From: Melanocharis versteri
Lineage: Eukaryota > Chordata > Aves > Passeriformes > Melanocharitidae
Assembly (NCBI GenBank): GCA_013397845.1
Contig: VZTG01008967.1
Coordinates: 2,252,022 to 2,316,021 of the forward strand
Direction: 5' to 3'
Length of the DNA: 64,000 nt
The translations under genes were made by a program, and so were the position numbers. Of this stretch, positions 52,870-64,000 are shown piece after piece. Each line of letters begins with the position of its first letter. Within the stretch, counting starts at the first letter, position 1. The notes under the pieces were generated by a model, which was not told the DNA's origin, did not search any database, and saw only the letters and a list, made by a program, of their open reading frames with translations.

Positions 52870-55800
52870 CTTAAATAAAACACAGACTAACAGAATAATT
52901 GACTTCATAACAAATAAGAATTCATGCTGGCAAAATTACTTTTTCAATGCTCACCAAAGAGAATGGGGAAAAAACCATTCCTGTGGGATAAAATACATTG
53001 ATCTTTTTAACAAGTTTCATAAGCTGTGTGTTTCATATGCTTTTTGTGTTACTTCCTCCTCTATATTTATATACAAAACATATACAGAAAAAAATAAAGC
53101 TTCTCCAGCTTTCTGAGGAATAATAGTCAGGCCATACATTTTAAATATGAATTTTTTAAATTAAATTCACTTCTGTTGTCTACAGGGCTGAATATACTTT
53201 GCATAGCATTTCAAAACATGGCAACAAACCATTAAAAGCAAGCCAGTTACTAAAAGATGTAATATAGATTGAATCAGACTAACAAGGAAATAATTTATTG
53301 CAGTACATTTAAGCTCTAATTACATCAAAACTTTGTGGTTTGTTACTTATGAGTGCTCAAATGGGAATCAGTTACTTTTGCTGCACACAACAAAGCTGCT
53401 GTGAAAGAAAACAACAGTCCATGTGGACTACAAAAGTCTGTCACCTAAAGAAGAAGCATTTAAACATGGCAGAATGACAGTTCATAGGTTCAAATGAGCT
53501 CATGTCATTCATTTATTTCTCTGAGATAAATCAGTCATCCTTTGGCAAGTCAGGTTTTAGTAAGATTCCCACATTCATCAAATTACGTGCATGAAGCATG
53601 CAGAATACATGGTCTGCTATTTATAAAACAGACGGCAACTAAAAAATGTTTCCATGCCAGCAATAAAAATAATTAATCACTGTGCTGTACCATTTTGTGT
53701 CAGGCACCACCACTTTATCACCTGTCATAGACACTCCTAATGTCTTAGCCAAATAACATCTAAAAGCAAGACACCCAGACATTTCAGTTAAGGTCTTAAT
53801 TCCAAGATTTCCCATTAAACACTAAGAGAAGCCAAACAAAGGCTGACCAGAGAATAAGGACTTTATACAACTGAACTTTGGAATAAGCACTTTACAAATG
53901 GGAATTTCCTGTGAGATTTCCTACATATTGTACATCATCTCTCAGGGGGGGAAAGTGGAAATAATAGCTACTTATTGTGCCCAGATTAGAGCACAGCTCC
54001 AAGACATTGAGGCTATTGCCAAATGCCTTCAAATCTGATGTATAAGAAAAGCAGAGGAATCATTTAATGAGGAATTTAGAAGTTGCTACTTCACGGACCA
54101 GTTTATCATTTTGCTAGTTACTTTAAACAGAATTTTTTCCATGCACCTTTTATAAAGCTAAGAAACATTCTCAAGCAGGTCTGTCATTGCATTTACTTGG
54201 AAACCAGTGCTTTAAGACAATAATGGGAAGGCAGTAAGGGTAATAAAATTTTAATCTACCTGTAGTGGTAAATTTTGAGGTACGATCTCTTTATATGAAA
54301 ACTACGCAGTCCATTCCTTAATTTTAATGAAGTCTGGAGTCAAAGTAGCTTTCTTCCTCACCATTTCATCATTGAGTACTGATAGCTGATGCAAGCACCT
54401 CTCACTGTCTGTTTGATTTAATAATTATCACAGGAACTAACCACCTCTGAATCTAAATGTGGGGGTTTGCATAGTATGAATAGGAATGCTCTTCTCTAAG
54501 TTATTTCAAACACTGACTTGACTGTGGAGGGTTTAACATGTCTGTCATGTGCTAGCAAAATTCTAGGACACTTCTGTATCTGTCATGCTGCAACTTACCA
54601 AATTTCATCTCAGTTTTCCGTGGAACTTTTCCAACTTTGGCTGAAAGTTATTCTGAAGAACATTCGTTTGGCTTTAAAAATGTACTCAGTGGCACTTGCA
54701 TTTGCATCTGTTAACATTCTCAGTGCGCTGAGTGCCATTCCTAAAATACCACAAATGAATAAATTCATGGGAGAATCTTGGGGATTTTAGAGACCTAAAT
54801 TTTAGATCATCTTCTACATTATGATATGCAAACTTTTCACATTAGCCACTCTAACATGGGTGCTGTTAAAACTCAACACCTAGGTGCTGAAATTTCCTTG
54901 AAGAGGGATTTGGATAGTCAGTGTGTTAGATAACTCTGAAATAGAGGGTAATTTAAGCTGCATTTCTTGTTAGTGTCCTAATATTCTTGAAGACTCTCAA
55001 CACCAAGGTCTTCTTCCAAATGCCAGGAAACCATCAAGGTTTTTCAGACAAAAGAGGAGATGAGAGGCCATAGTTTAGCACTGGGATCACCCCACACTAG
55101 TATGGGAGCCGGATGCTGCAATGTCAGCTGAAGAGCAACCTGGCTTGGGGAATTTCTTACTCCTTCCAGGGGTATTCCACTTCAACCAGAACACAGACTC
55201 AGGACTCACCAGAAAGGCAGAGATGCAAAAATGGCTTCTGCAGAGTATCTTTCTCCTTTAAAATGCTGACACTTCACAGGTCTACACCTTCACCTTCTAC
55301 ACTTTTTATCGCCAGCCAGTTAGCCCTCCTTCATTATTGTAAATGTGAACAATCCAACTAGCCTGCCTTCAGCATTGCAAATGGAGATAATATATTTTCT
55401 TCATCTGCCCCTCTTCCCTTCCTGCCTCTACCGTCCAGATATTCCCCACCAGTTTGGAAAGTGATCCAGTGATTAGAACATTTCTTGGCACAGAGGCAGG
55501 AAGCCAGCCCTTGCACCTCCAAGTGCTTATCCTGAACTGAAAGCAATAGACTCATGTGAATTTTCACTTGTTCTGGGCCAATGCACTGTTAATTATTTCA
55601 TGCCTGAGCACATCTGTTGGTTGGAGACTTCCAGGTAAAGTAGGTGAAAATTTTGTGAACCTTGGCAGGGTTAAGGCCTTAATCACCTGCCAAGTATCTC
55701 AATGCTGTGAACACTTTGCTGGCTATAGCAGTGCACCAACATCTTTCTCAGGGGAAAGCTGATGCAGAAGAAGTTTTAGACACCTGCAGGGTTAGGAACA

Positions 55801-55983
55801 GATTTTGTTCATGACAGTGGGTGTCTGTAGAATTAACTAGCTTCACTGTCAATCTGGCTCCCAACATCTCAATCAAGTACTTAACAAGTGAGACAGTAGG
55901 ACACCGCTATTGCAATTTGTGCACATGAAATGTTCAGCTTCATTTAAATACAGAAACATAACTGAGGAACTTTATTGTTCTAC
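52870..55983. other. Unannotated DNA
   Basis: No gene, RNA or repeat is recognised. If the exon candidates on either side belong to one gene this would be intron, but their phases (1 out, 2 in) do not join without another exon in between. Confidence 0.5.
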
Positions 55984-56124
55984 TTTTTCCCTGAAAATCC
56001 ACATAATCGCATTCTTCGTCTGCATAATCTACATGCCTGTCCCCAATGACAAATGCGGGAGCTGTCCGCGCCGCAGGAGCGCTCCTCAGAGCTGAGTAAT
56101 TCTGTTTGGCAGTGATTGAGACAT
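55984..56124 (-). CDS. Candidate internal exon, unrecognised gene
   Basis: A locally CpG-rich stretch on the minus strand. The acceptor TTTTCTTATTCCAG ends at 56125. The 141 bp that follow are open and enter in phase 1. Residues begin VSITAKQNYSALRS, pass through an alanine/proline stretch and VIGDRHVDYADE, and reach CDYVDFQGK. The best donor, AAAAA followed by GTAGAA at 55983, leaves in phase 1 but is weak, lacking G at position +5. The acidic, tyrosine-rich end has no recognised domain. Local CpG content is what sets it apart from surrounding chance frames. Confidence 0.22.
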
Positions 56125-56961
56125 CTGGAATAAGAAAATAGACTGTCAGCAATACAATACTCATGATATGTTCTGTCTTCAGAACTTTTCCCCCCAAAGT
56201 CTTGCAGTGAATGATGCAATTAAAGTTTTGGAATCTCAGGCGTGGTGATTGAGTGCTCAAGCTTCTCATTTTCTCTGGCAGCTACTCAAATCCTTTGTCC
56301 AATTATGGCAAGGACTAAATGAATTGCCAGTGAAATAAATTTTCCCCAGAGCATTTCCATATTTTCAGTATATGCTTCATGTTCTAAAGGACACATTAGC
56401 ACCACTGTGTCTTTCACAGACATTATTTCAAATTGCTATTTTCTTCTGAAAACCAAGGGCTATGTGATTACACCCAAAGAAACAAAAAAGAAAGTAGCCT
56501 TGAACACAGTGTTCCTATCTCTTGGATATAAAAATTCAGAAAGATTGACTGAATTGTGTTTATTTACATCACAGCAAAATTTTTGGATATTAAATTTGCA
56601 CTTTTACTAACAATTTTTGTGATATGACTCATACTCACTGCTATTTCTCATTGTTTTGAAAATAGTTTATTTGACTTCTTTTTGACAAAATACATCCAAC
56701 ATCATAGCCATTGAAGAATATCACAACCATTTTTTCAAGCTGGTAGTTTATTCTAATAGCATGATCTATATTTTTTTCAGAATTTGTAGGAATTATGTTA
56801 ATGTACACTTAGTGTGCAGGCACAGAAGAAGCTGTTATTGAAACTTCGCTGTAAGTTCTGTTGAAAAGGGTTTGAAATGAACATAAACAAGCATCACAAG
56901 ATAACAGTCTTAGGGTCTTTGCTGAACAAAAACGTATTTCCATGGATGTGAGAAACTGAAT
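56125..56961. other. Unannotated AT-rich DNA
   Basis: No gene or repeat is seen between the exon candidate and the LTR-like block. Confidence 0.5.
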
Positions 56962-57860
56962 TGTTAAGGGTTAATGACTCAAACAACCAGCCATTTGCAA
57001 AAGCAGGGGTAGTTGCTGAGGCCAGGTTTGAGCCCCTCAGCCGAAGGAGATGAGGAGAGGTTTTGGAGGTGTGGTGGTGAAACCTCTGATCTACATGACA
57101 GCAGCAAGGGAGTGCGCACCCATCCCATCACCAGAGCATGACCACAACAAACCAACCTTTGTTTAGCAGCAAGCTGGGGTTTGAGCCAGATGAGGGAGAA
57201 GGCTGATAAGAAACAGATCCTGTAGAGGAGGAATAATGCTTTTTGTTATGTCAGTGTCTTCCCCTACACAACTAGCTCAGGTATAAAACTCCCCTCTGGG
57301 TGAGGTATGGGGACATTCGCATGTATTCATCTTTCCTAAAGGGGCATAACTGGCTCAACTACACAGAAACAGCTGTCATGTCTTAGAAGGTGTTATAAAC
57401 TGTCAAAGACCCCTGAAGTACCCCCAGACTCATTTCTGAGCCTTCCTCCAGAGACTATATGTAATCCATAGCGTTGCATCAGAGAGTGTCAAACTTCCCT
57501 GCAGGGCAGTTCCTTGAACGTTCCCACCTGAACCTGAACATTTATTAACACATTGAACTTTGTGGTTTGGTGGCTTCCCCCACCCCTAATGGATCAAGAC
57601 TATGACCATCACTTTCATCAATGGACAAAGATATTGCAACAATCAAGTCTCCTTGCTGGATCCATGGGTGGTGATATTTTTCCTCTCTGCTATCTACTCT
57701 TAACATTTCTTTCTCTTTTCTTCTTTTCCTTATATATTTTCTTAAGTGATATGTTTATACTTCTATATACTTCTGTTGCATTTCTATAGATAATAACCAA
57801 AATGGCTACATACTTCCTTCCATTTGCAACCAAATTCTTCTGAAATAAACCTACATAAAC
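56962..57860 (+). mobile_element. LTR-like block, probable ERV solo LTR
   Basis: Begins TGTTAAGGGTTAATGACTC, a start type seen in avian ERVL-like LTRs. It contains a TATA box GGTATAAAACTCCCC (TATAAA at 57282-57287), a segment TTGCTGGATCCATGGGTGG near 57652, a T-rich stretch and AATAAA at 57844-57849. This order of promoter, U5-like region and polyadenylation signal fits an LTR of about 0.9 kb. The start is clear. The 3' CA end and a target-site duplication could not be located, because the right flank runs into TA/TG-rich DNA. No internal viral coding sequence is present. Confidence 0.55.
57282..57287 (+). promoter_or_regulatory. TATAAA box in LTR-like block
   Basis: TATAAA preceded by GCTCAGG and followed by a C-rich stretch, about 320 bp into the LTR-like block, where a retroviral core promoter would lie. 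No transcription evidence is available. Confidence 0.5.
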
Positions 57861-57939
57861 ATATATACATGTGTATATATGTGTGCGTGTGTATGTATAT
57901 ATATGTGTGTGTGTGTATGTATGTATTTATATATATAAG
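57861..57939 (+). repeat. TA/TG alternating microsatellite
   Basis: Mixed ATAT, GTGT and GTAT words over about 80 bp, almost entirely alternating purine and pyrimidine. It directly adjoins the end of the LTR-like block. Confidence 0.9.
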
Positions 57940-59420
57940 TGTACCTGGAGAAAAGCAGCACACATAGATTAGTCAGAATATCTGTGTACACAGGGAGAAG
58001 TGGTTTCCTGGGTCATCAAATTCAGTCCACCATGGTTAATTGTAATTCTTACATAATCTGTTATAAACTTTCAAAGGTCTAACCTGAAGTCATTTAGTAT
58101 TTTTGTCCACAGTATCTATTAAAAATAATTCTTTGGAATGATAATAAGAAACCATTTTATAATTTCTACAATAAACATGTGATGGTAAATTAAATTATGT
58201 TAGGTTTTGTACTAATATGTTCTCTTTTTAAAAACCCTTTCTCCTCCTGTTTTTTTCTCATAAACCTGTTATCAAGAACAGCTTTATAATTTCTGGTATA
58301 TTATGCTAAGGAAGTTAACTTAGTTAACTAACATAGTTAGTAATTGATTTGATAGTAACTAGTGAGAGTTAGTTATTCCCCAGAGTTCTCAAGCAATAGT
58401 TCCCAGTATTTGTTTCAGTTTAGTGCCTATATCTCTGTCTATAAAGAGTAAAAGGTATTATGGATGTAATATCCAAGACCCCATACATTGAATATTTTAC
58501 CTATTATTTTACAGCATCAAATCTCTTTTTGTGTCCATAGAACACTAAAAAATTACCTCTATCCATTTAACTAATAAAGAAAGGCTCTTTTTCTCTATCT
58601 TAGATGACTCAGGAGCCCTCAGTTTATACTACAAACTGCTCTCACAATACTTTGCTTCACAATTCTGGTCTAAATTTCTCCAGTCTTTACTATCATCAGT
58701 AGTCCAGTCCTATTTGTAATTTAGATGTGATTCTGAACACCAAGTTTAATTAAATGTACTTCTTGTATGAATTTCACTTTTGAAAATATTGCATTCAAAT
58801 CAGCAAGAAAAATGAACTTCAGAGAACTCTGGAAGCCTAATTGCTCTTCAGTTTCACAATTAGTTGTCCTTGTTTGTCAGCTAATTTTTGTTTCTGCACT
58901 GTCCTTAATATTTTTTCCTATTACTGTGTGAAGTTCAGGCTTAGGTTCAGATCAGGATTTCTGGAAAGGAGAAATCATTTTTACTAAGGATGATCTGTCA
59001 GCTTAAACTGGTAAATCCATAATGCATTTTATCTCCTTTTTTTTTTTTTTTTTAATTTGTATCCATATCCTTAAAGATTTTTTAATGCAAATTGTAGCCT
59101 GGATTTACTGATTTTAGACTAATGGGTCTGTAGTGCTTTGATGGCTTCCTTGCCTCGCTTTTAACACAAATGCTCTATTTGTTACGTTTCAGTCATCTGG
59201 TATCAATTTAAATAAATGACTAGAGTTATTTAAAACATTTGCAGCCTAATCTGTGGGTTCATGTGCTAAAGCTTTTGGTCTTCTCAGATGGAGATATCTG
59301 ATCATCACCTCCCTGTTTAAGCTCTGCACCTTAGATCCGCTTCAAAGTTATTATTTCCATCTCCTGTTTCTACCAGCCATTCGGCCTCTGCTCCATGCCT
59401 ATCATCATCTTTAACGTGCA
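57940..59420. other. Unannotated AT-rich DNA with T17 run
   Basis: No gene is recognised. A run of 17 T residues lies at 59037-59053 and a partly self-complementary GTTAACT/AGTTAAC patch at 58310-58345. Confidence 0.55.
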
Positions 59421-59852
59421 AAGAAGGGCCTGAGGGTCCTGGTGGACAGCAAGCTGTCCCTGAGCCAGCAGTGCCCTGGTGTCCAAGAGGGCCAGTGGAG
59501 CCCTGGGGTGCATTAGGAAGAGCATTGCCAGCAGGTCGAGGGAGGGGATCCTGTCTCTCTCCTCAGCCCTAGTGAGGCCACATCTGGAGTGCTGTGTCCA
59601 GTTCTGGGCTCCTCAGTGCAAGACAGACATGGAGCTCCTGGAGCAGGTCCAGGGGAGGACTACAGAAGAAGACCAGAGTATCTCACTTATGGTGAAAGGC
59701 TAAGGAATTTGAGCCTGTTCAGCTTCAAGAAAAGACAACTGAGAAGGGACTTCTTCAATGTCTATCAGTATCTGAAGGGAGGGTGTCAGGCAGATGGAAC
59801 TGGGCTTTTCTCAGTGGTGCCAAACAATAGGATGACAAAAAAAAAAAAAAAA
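59421..59852 (+). mobile_element. CR1 LINE fragment ending in A16
   Basis: Sense-orientation CR1 ORF2 sequence, closely matching the element at 46512 over GAGCCCTGGGGTGCATTAGG through GAGCAGGTCCAG, with only a few substitutions visible. It then carries a small deletion and diverges. It stops after CCAAACAATAGGATGAC and goes straight into 16 A residues (59837-59852). The normal CR1 3' untranslated region and octamer tail are missing, which is unusual because CR1 copies normally lose their 5' part and keep the 3' end. Confidence 0.9.
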
Positions 59853-59855
59853 TAG
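59479..59855 (+). pseudogene. CR1 ORF2 C-terminal remnant, frameshifted
   Basis: The first frame (59479-59703) reads ASGALGCIRKSIASRSREGI, ALVRPHLECCVQFWAPQ and MELLEQVQ, then goes out of frame. A second frame (59589-59855) continues with LTYGERLRNLSLFSFKKRQL and VYQYLKGGCQADGTGLFS, ending in lysines read from the A-run. Compared with the 46-kb copy, a stretch after the MELLEQVQ segment is deleted, which causes the shift. It is not functional. Confidence 0.87.
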
Positions 59856-62658
59856 AGCATGAGATAATGCACAGGAAGGAATATGCTACTAAACAGGCTT
59901 AAATTTGGATTAATAGAAGAAATCAATGTGATAATGATGTCAATTACAGTATCATAGTGCTTCACAACTGTGAAAGGTTATTTGCTATTTATTGTATACG
60001 ATATAAAAAGGCCATATCTTAACGCTTAGATAACGCTTAGTCTTACTTACATAAACACACTAACTTCAATATAACTGCGTTGAATTATCTAAATACTACT
60101 TTCCAGACTGTCTAATACAAAAACCATACTGTATTTTTCAACTAATGAATGCAGATACAGAAATAGAAGAGATATATGAAGATATAATCTAAATTTTTTG
60201 AACGAAACATTTGGAGCAACATTTTCTATTATTACAGTCACGCTACCAGAACAAGACTTGAACTTTACGACATACTCATTCTTTTTTTTTTTTTTGGATC
60301 ATTTAACTTATTTTCAAAAGGTTGAATCTTAAAATGTATGAAAGACATTCAAATTATGTTTTACAAATCCACAGCTGACGTTCTGAATCTCTTTTCCAGT
60401 GAAAGTGATTATATCCTTAAAAAAAAAAAAAGGTCTTTTTTTATGTTTTTAAAGCAAATTACAGACTGGTCATTTTATGCTCTTACTGCTGGATTACGGC
60501 GCACAAAGTGCCAAGAAATGTTTTGCACATGTCAAGAAGCTCTTGCCTGCATTCTCTGAAACAGTAAGAAGTTAGTGCCATCTATAGACAGAATTAAATA
60601 TTGAAAAATAATAGGAAAAAAAATACAGGCTCAGCAAACCAATCATATCAAACAAAGTAAAGGTCATTCTATAGTATCAAAATTAATAGAAAAAATGCCT
60701 CAAATCTGCTCATTTTTTTCAGTTTTTCTAAGAAACATTTTAGCACAAATGACGACTTGGATCTATATATCATTTTAGTATACCCTTGTTTAAAGTAATC
60801 CAGCAATGGTTACACCATTCCTGAGTCGTTTTGCTCTTTATTGTTTCACTTCTCAGTTAAGCTGCCTTCCATTATTATTATAATGACTATTACCACTTGC
60901 AAACCTAATCTTGCAAAGCTTAAGCACCTAAGTCACTTTAATTACAGGAAAAAGTCAATTAACTTCAGAAGTTATTCACATGCTTTGTCTTGCAGGAGCA
61001 TGCTCATATATCATAAACTTGTCTGTTGTATGCATCTTGCTTCCCTTAACTGCAAAGCTTCTCTCCTGGTTTTCCACAAGAAGTAAAATTAAATATATTT
61101 AATGTAAAAATAGCATTGTAAAGTAAATAAAAAGGTATGCTGGTAACCAGCATCCCCTTAAATACCTGATGAAGAATATTCCCAGCAGAGTGTTACTTTG
61201 TAAACTGTATTAGATGTCCTAGTCTGTAATTTAGGTGGTGTAAATGAATGTGTAAATCTGTCTTCTCTTATTTTCCATCTCTGTAAAAAAAATAAATGTT
61301 TGCAAGTCCAATCCATTTTTCCAAGAAACACCTTTTTAATTAAATTAGGTTTCAAATATAACGCAATGCCAGATTGCCAGAAATAAAGATATGACCCAAT
61401 TTGTTGAAGTTATACAGAGGGAAAACATTGCTGTTATTGACCATAAAGGATCGATATTTTCACTATTTTCAAAGGACAGGCCCTCCTCCAAGCCCTTTTA
61501 GGCAACCTCCTTTCATTAAATCTCTATTTCTGTCCTGGGAGTGAAGAGGAGTGTAGGGCTGGAAACACCTGGCAGAGGATTCTGTGCTCATGTCGCAGAT
61601 ATGCAGAGCAGCAAGAGGGCAAGCAGGAGCACAGGGTGCCAAATGTTCTGAGGTGTTTGCAAAGCAATAACTGCAAGCTCCCTAGCTGTATGAAATACAT
61701 CACATGAAAAGGACACACCATATGGAATATCTAAATGGCTTTTTTGAGTCTGAAAGGTGAACATATTTGGTCAGGAAACTGCATATTTTTAGATGGAAAG
61801 TTCAAATACCTCATGGTTAAAAAATTGATACTTTCTTTTTCATAAATCATCATATAATTGACATTACTGTGCCAAAATTATATGGTACATCTGAACTAAC
61901 TTTGGCACCTTCAAAGGTCATGCCTATATATTACTGCATTCAATTCCATAGCTGGAGTCTTAGCAGCATTTCAAGACTTCGTTGAATACACACATCCATG
62001 CACATACATAAAATATATAAATATATACATAAAATGTCAGGTACACAATTGCTTTAAAATGTCTATATTTTTGCTGCTATAACAAAAATGAGCATGATAG
62101 TAAAATATGAAGCATTACAGCAGACATTTAAATTCTTCAGCAGAAGGAAAACAATTTCACAAAGAGTTTTTTTTTCTGTCCAGTTCAGCACAATTGAGAC
62201 CTGTGGTAAAGGCTTTCTAAAAGGAATTAAGTTGCTTGAATTTGTTTGAATGTCAAGCTTATATATTATCTCTCTCCTTCCATTTCTTCCGAGTGCATAG
62301 ACAAATTTCCTTCTTTACTAAGCTACTCAAAAGGCAGATTTGTCTGCAAAAGTGCTAAGCTTTGAATTTTCTTCCTCTCGTGCTAGTCAGAGAAAATGTC
62401 ATAATGTCTCCTCGGATGAGCACAGACACGTGTGGCAGGGCCATATAGCTCTTGTGACTAAACTGGAGATTAGCAAAGAGGGAAAGTACAACAAGTGACT
62501 ACAGGCAAAGATAAAGGCAGTGCCAGAAAGAAGCACAGTCTCCTGAGAATCTGATGATTTTATTTATTATTGTGTCTAAAGTTTTTATGATGTTCACTTG
62601 CATCTGCAGCTTCTTTTTGGTAAACTTATGAGCAACCTTTATTTTCCATCGGCTTCAG
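59853..62658. other. Unannotated AT-rich DNA
   Basis: No gene or transposon is recognised. There are a T-run near 60282 and an A-run near 60420. Short frames carry no domain. Confidence 0.55.
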
Positions 62659-62995
62659 AAAACAAAGACGGTGCTTTTGAAATAGAGAGGCCAAGGTGGA
62701 ATTTGGGGCAGCCTGATGAGAAAATTAAGACAATGGACTTGATACATTCATTGATTCCAGACAAAGAAATGTCTGGTTTTTTCCCCTCACTTAACAGCTC
62801 TGTTATAAGAAAAAATTTAGAGAAAATGGCTGAAGTCCTGGGGCTCTTACAAGCTTTCTGTTACCTGGATGGTTTAGGTAGACAGTTCCATACATTTCAT
62901 TTGCCTCTCCTTTATTCAAGCCTGGTAGATTCACAGATAAATATTTGTCGAATGATTTTAATATATTTCAATGGATATGGAAATCTGAAAGTGAA
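62659..62995 (+). CDS. Exon-like open frame, unrecognised
   Basis: Part of the longest open frame outside the CR1 elements and 43591-44016 (133 codons from 62598). It is preceded by a CATCGGCTTCAG acceptor and followed by a perfect GTAAGT donor at 62996, entering in phase 1 and leaving in phase 2. The residues (for example RPRWNLGQPDEKIKTMDLIH, and NLEKMAEVLGLLQAFCYLDG) show no known domain. At 337 bp it is longer than most internal exons, it is AT-rich and it is on the opposite strand from the other candidates. It could equally be a non-coding RNA exon or chance. Confidence 0.13.
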
Positions 62996-64000
62996 GTAAG
63001 TAACTTCCATCCCTTTATTTTTCATGTGCAGCACTGATTCCCAGTAAGTGTACTGCTCACAAGTGTGTACTTTAATTTCCTTTCCTATTCCTTTAATGAA
63101 AAATAATAAATAGATAACTTTTCAGTCCATTTTTGTCAAAAAAAAAAAAAGTATATTCTTACTTTAAGTATTTCTTTAGAGAGAAACAAACTATCAAATC
63201 ACACATGAGATCTGGAAGAAGAGAAAGAATGTGGGGTTTATCAGTTTCTAAATGCTTCAATCAAGAACACATATAGTTTGACTTCAGGCTGCTTTATGAA
63301 GTATAAAACCAAGGAACTGAAGACCATGATCCAACACTTGTTGAGGCTAGTGGGACTTTGGGATCAGACCACAAAATGTCACATCTTTTTATGTACAGTT
63401 CTGAAGTGAGACAGTAAGATAAAAATCTCATATTTAGGAGGCATTTTTAAAGATCACAGTCACTTGGAATGCTATGATTAGAAGAAGAGCCAAGATGAAC
63501 ACAAAAAGAGGACACATCATTTTTGATGAGGGTTGTGAAAAAATATTCAGGAAAAACAAAGCAGTAAAATATTTTCAACTGAATTTTTAAAAAATTTTTA
63601 AACAGAGGCTGAAACAAAGAGACCAAAAAAACACCTTATTGGCAATTGGGCCATCAAAGATAAACATCAAGATAATCCACAAACAATTCAGTAATGTATA
63701 TCTATAATAAATATGATAATGGAACAAAGATTTCCTCTCAGCATCACTTGAAATATATTAATTAGGTTTTAATATTTCCCCATAAATTGCTCACATACCA
63801 GTAGAGCAAAAGCTTATGTTCCCTCCTAAATTACATGCTTTATACCATATCTGTTGCCCTATAAAAGCAATTTCAGATCTATGTGTATATATGTATGTGT
63901 ATAAGTAATAGTGCTAAGTGAGAGGATAAAATAATTTGATGAAGATATTAAAAAAGAAAAGCTAGGAAAAACATTAAGTGAATAAATTGAAAATAACCAA
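62996..64000. other. Unannotated AT-rich DNA
   Basis: No supported feature. An A-run lies near 63139 and TA/TG words near 63890. The sequence runs off the end of the window. Confidence 0.55.

Noticed and set aside
1..64000. tRNA genes, snoRNA genes, CRISPR arrays, bacterial operons
   Set aside because: No cloverleaf with the conserved box words, no box C/D or H/ACA pattern and no spaced repeat array was recognised by eye. Small RNA genes cannot be fully excluded without a covariance-model scan.

Overview
The window looks like intergenic or intronic DNA from a bird, probably a passerine. Three things point that way. There are several CR1 LINE fragments with the avian octamer-type 3' end (ATTCTGTG/ATTCTATG units). 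There are LTR pieces of a kind common in songbird genomes, beginning TGT(G/C)CTGG...TTTGGC. The background is AT-rich with sparse CpG and short microsatellites. Nothing looks prokaryotic: there are no long dense ORFs, operons, ribosome binding sites, rRNA or CRISPR arrays. Family identifications rest on remembered consensus features, because no search could be run.

Layout: 1-3495 is unannotated DNA holding one diverged 28-bp direct repeat. 3496-4124 is a complete solo LTR with TG...CA ends and a near-perfect 5-bp target-site duplication. 4125-24663 is mostly repeat-poor, with GTT- and A-rich tracts, a 24-bp tandem repeat at 10.1 kb, one exon-like GC-rich island on the minus strand (17267-17416) and a possible old CR1 tail near 21.0 kb. 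24664-24760 is another old CR1 tail. 27.2-27.6 kb is a small composite of a TTATG array, a truncated LTR and a CR1 scrap. 28412-30085 is the largest element, a 1.7-kb minus-strand CR1 whose reverse transcriptase is inactivated. 30-46.5 kb is a repeat-poor desert with an AT-rich palindrome at 31.5 kb. 46512-47304 and 59421-59852 are two plus-strand CR1 fragments of one subfamily. 47.8-48.05 kb is an ancient CR1/L3-like remnant. 49525-49673 is a long CCTT/CCTC microsatellite. 52.7 and 56.0 kb hold two more minus-strand exon-like islands. 56962 to about 57860 is an LTR-like block with TATAAA and AATAAA.

No gene can be named. The only coding sequence recognised with confidence is decayed CR1 ORF2. 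Three minus-strand islands (150, 148 and 141 bp) have good acceptor sites, open frames and two good donors. They are the best candidates for exons of an unrecognised minus-strand gene, but their intron phases do not chain directly and no domain is recognised. I found no convincing previously undescribed system.
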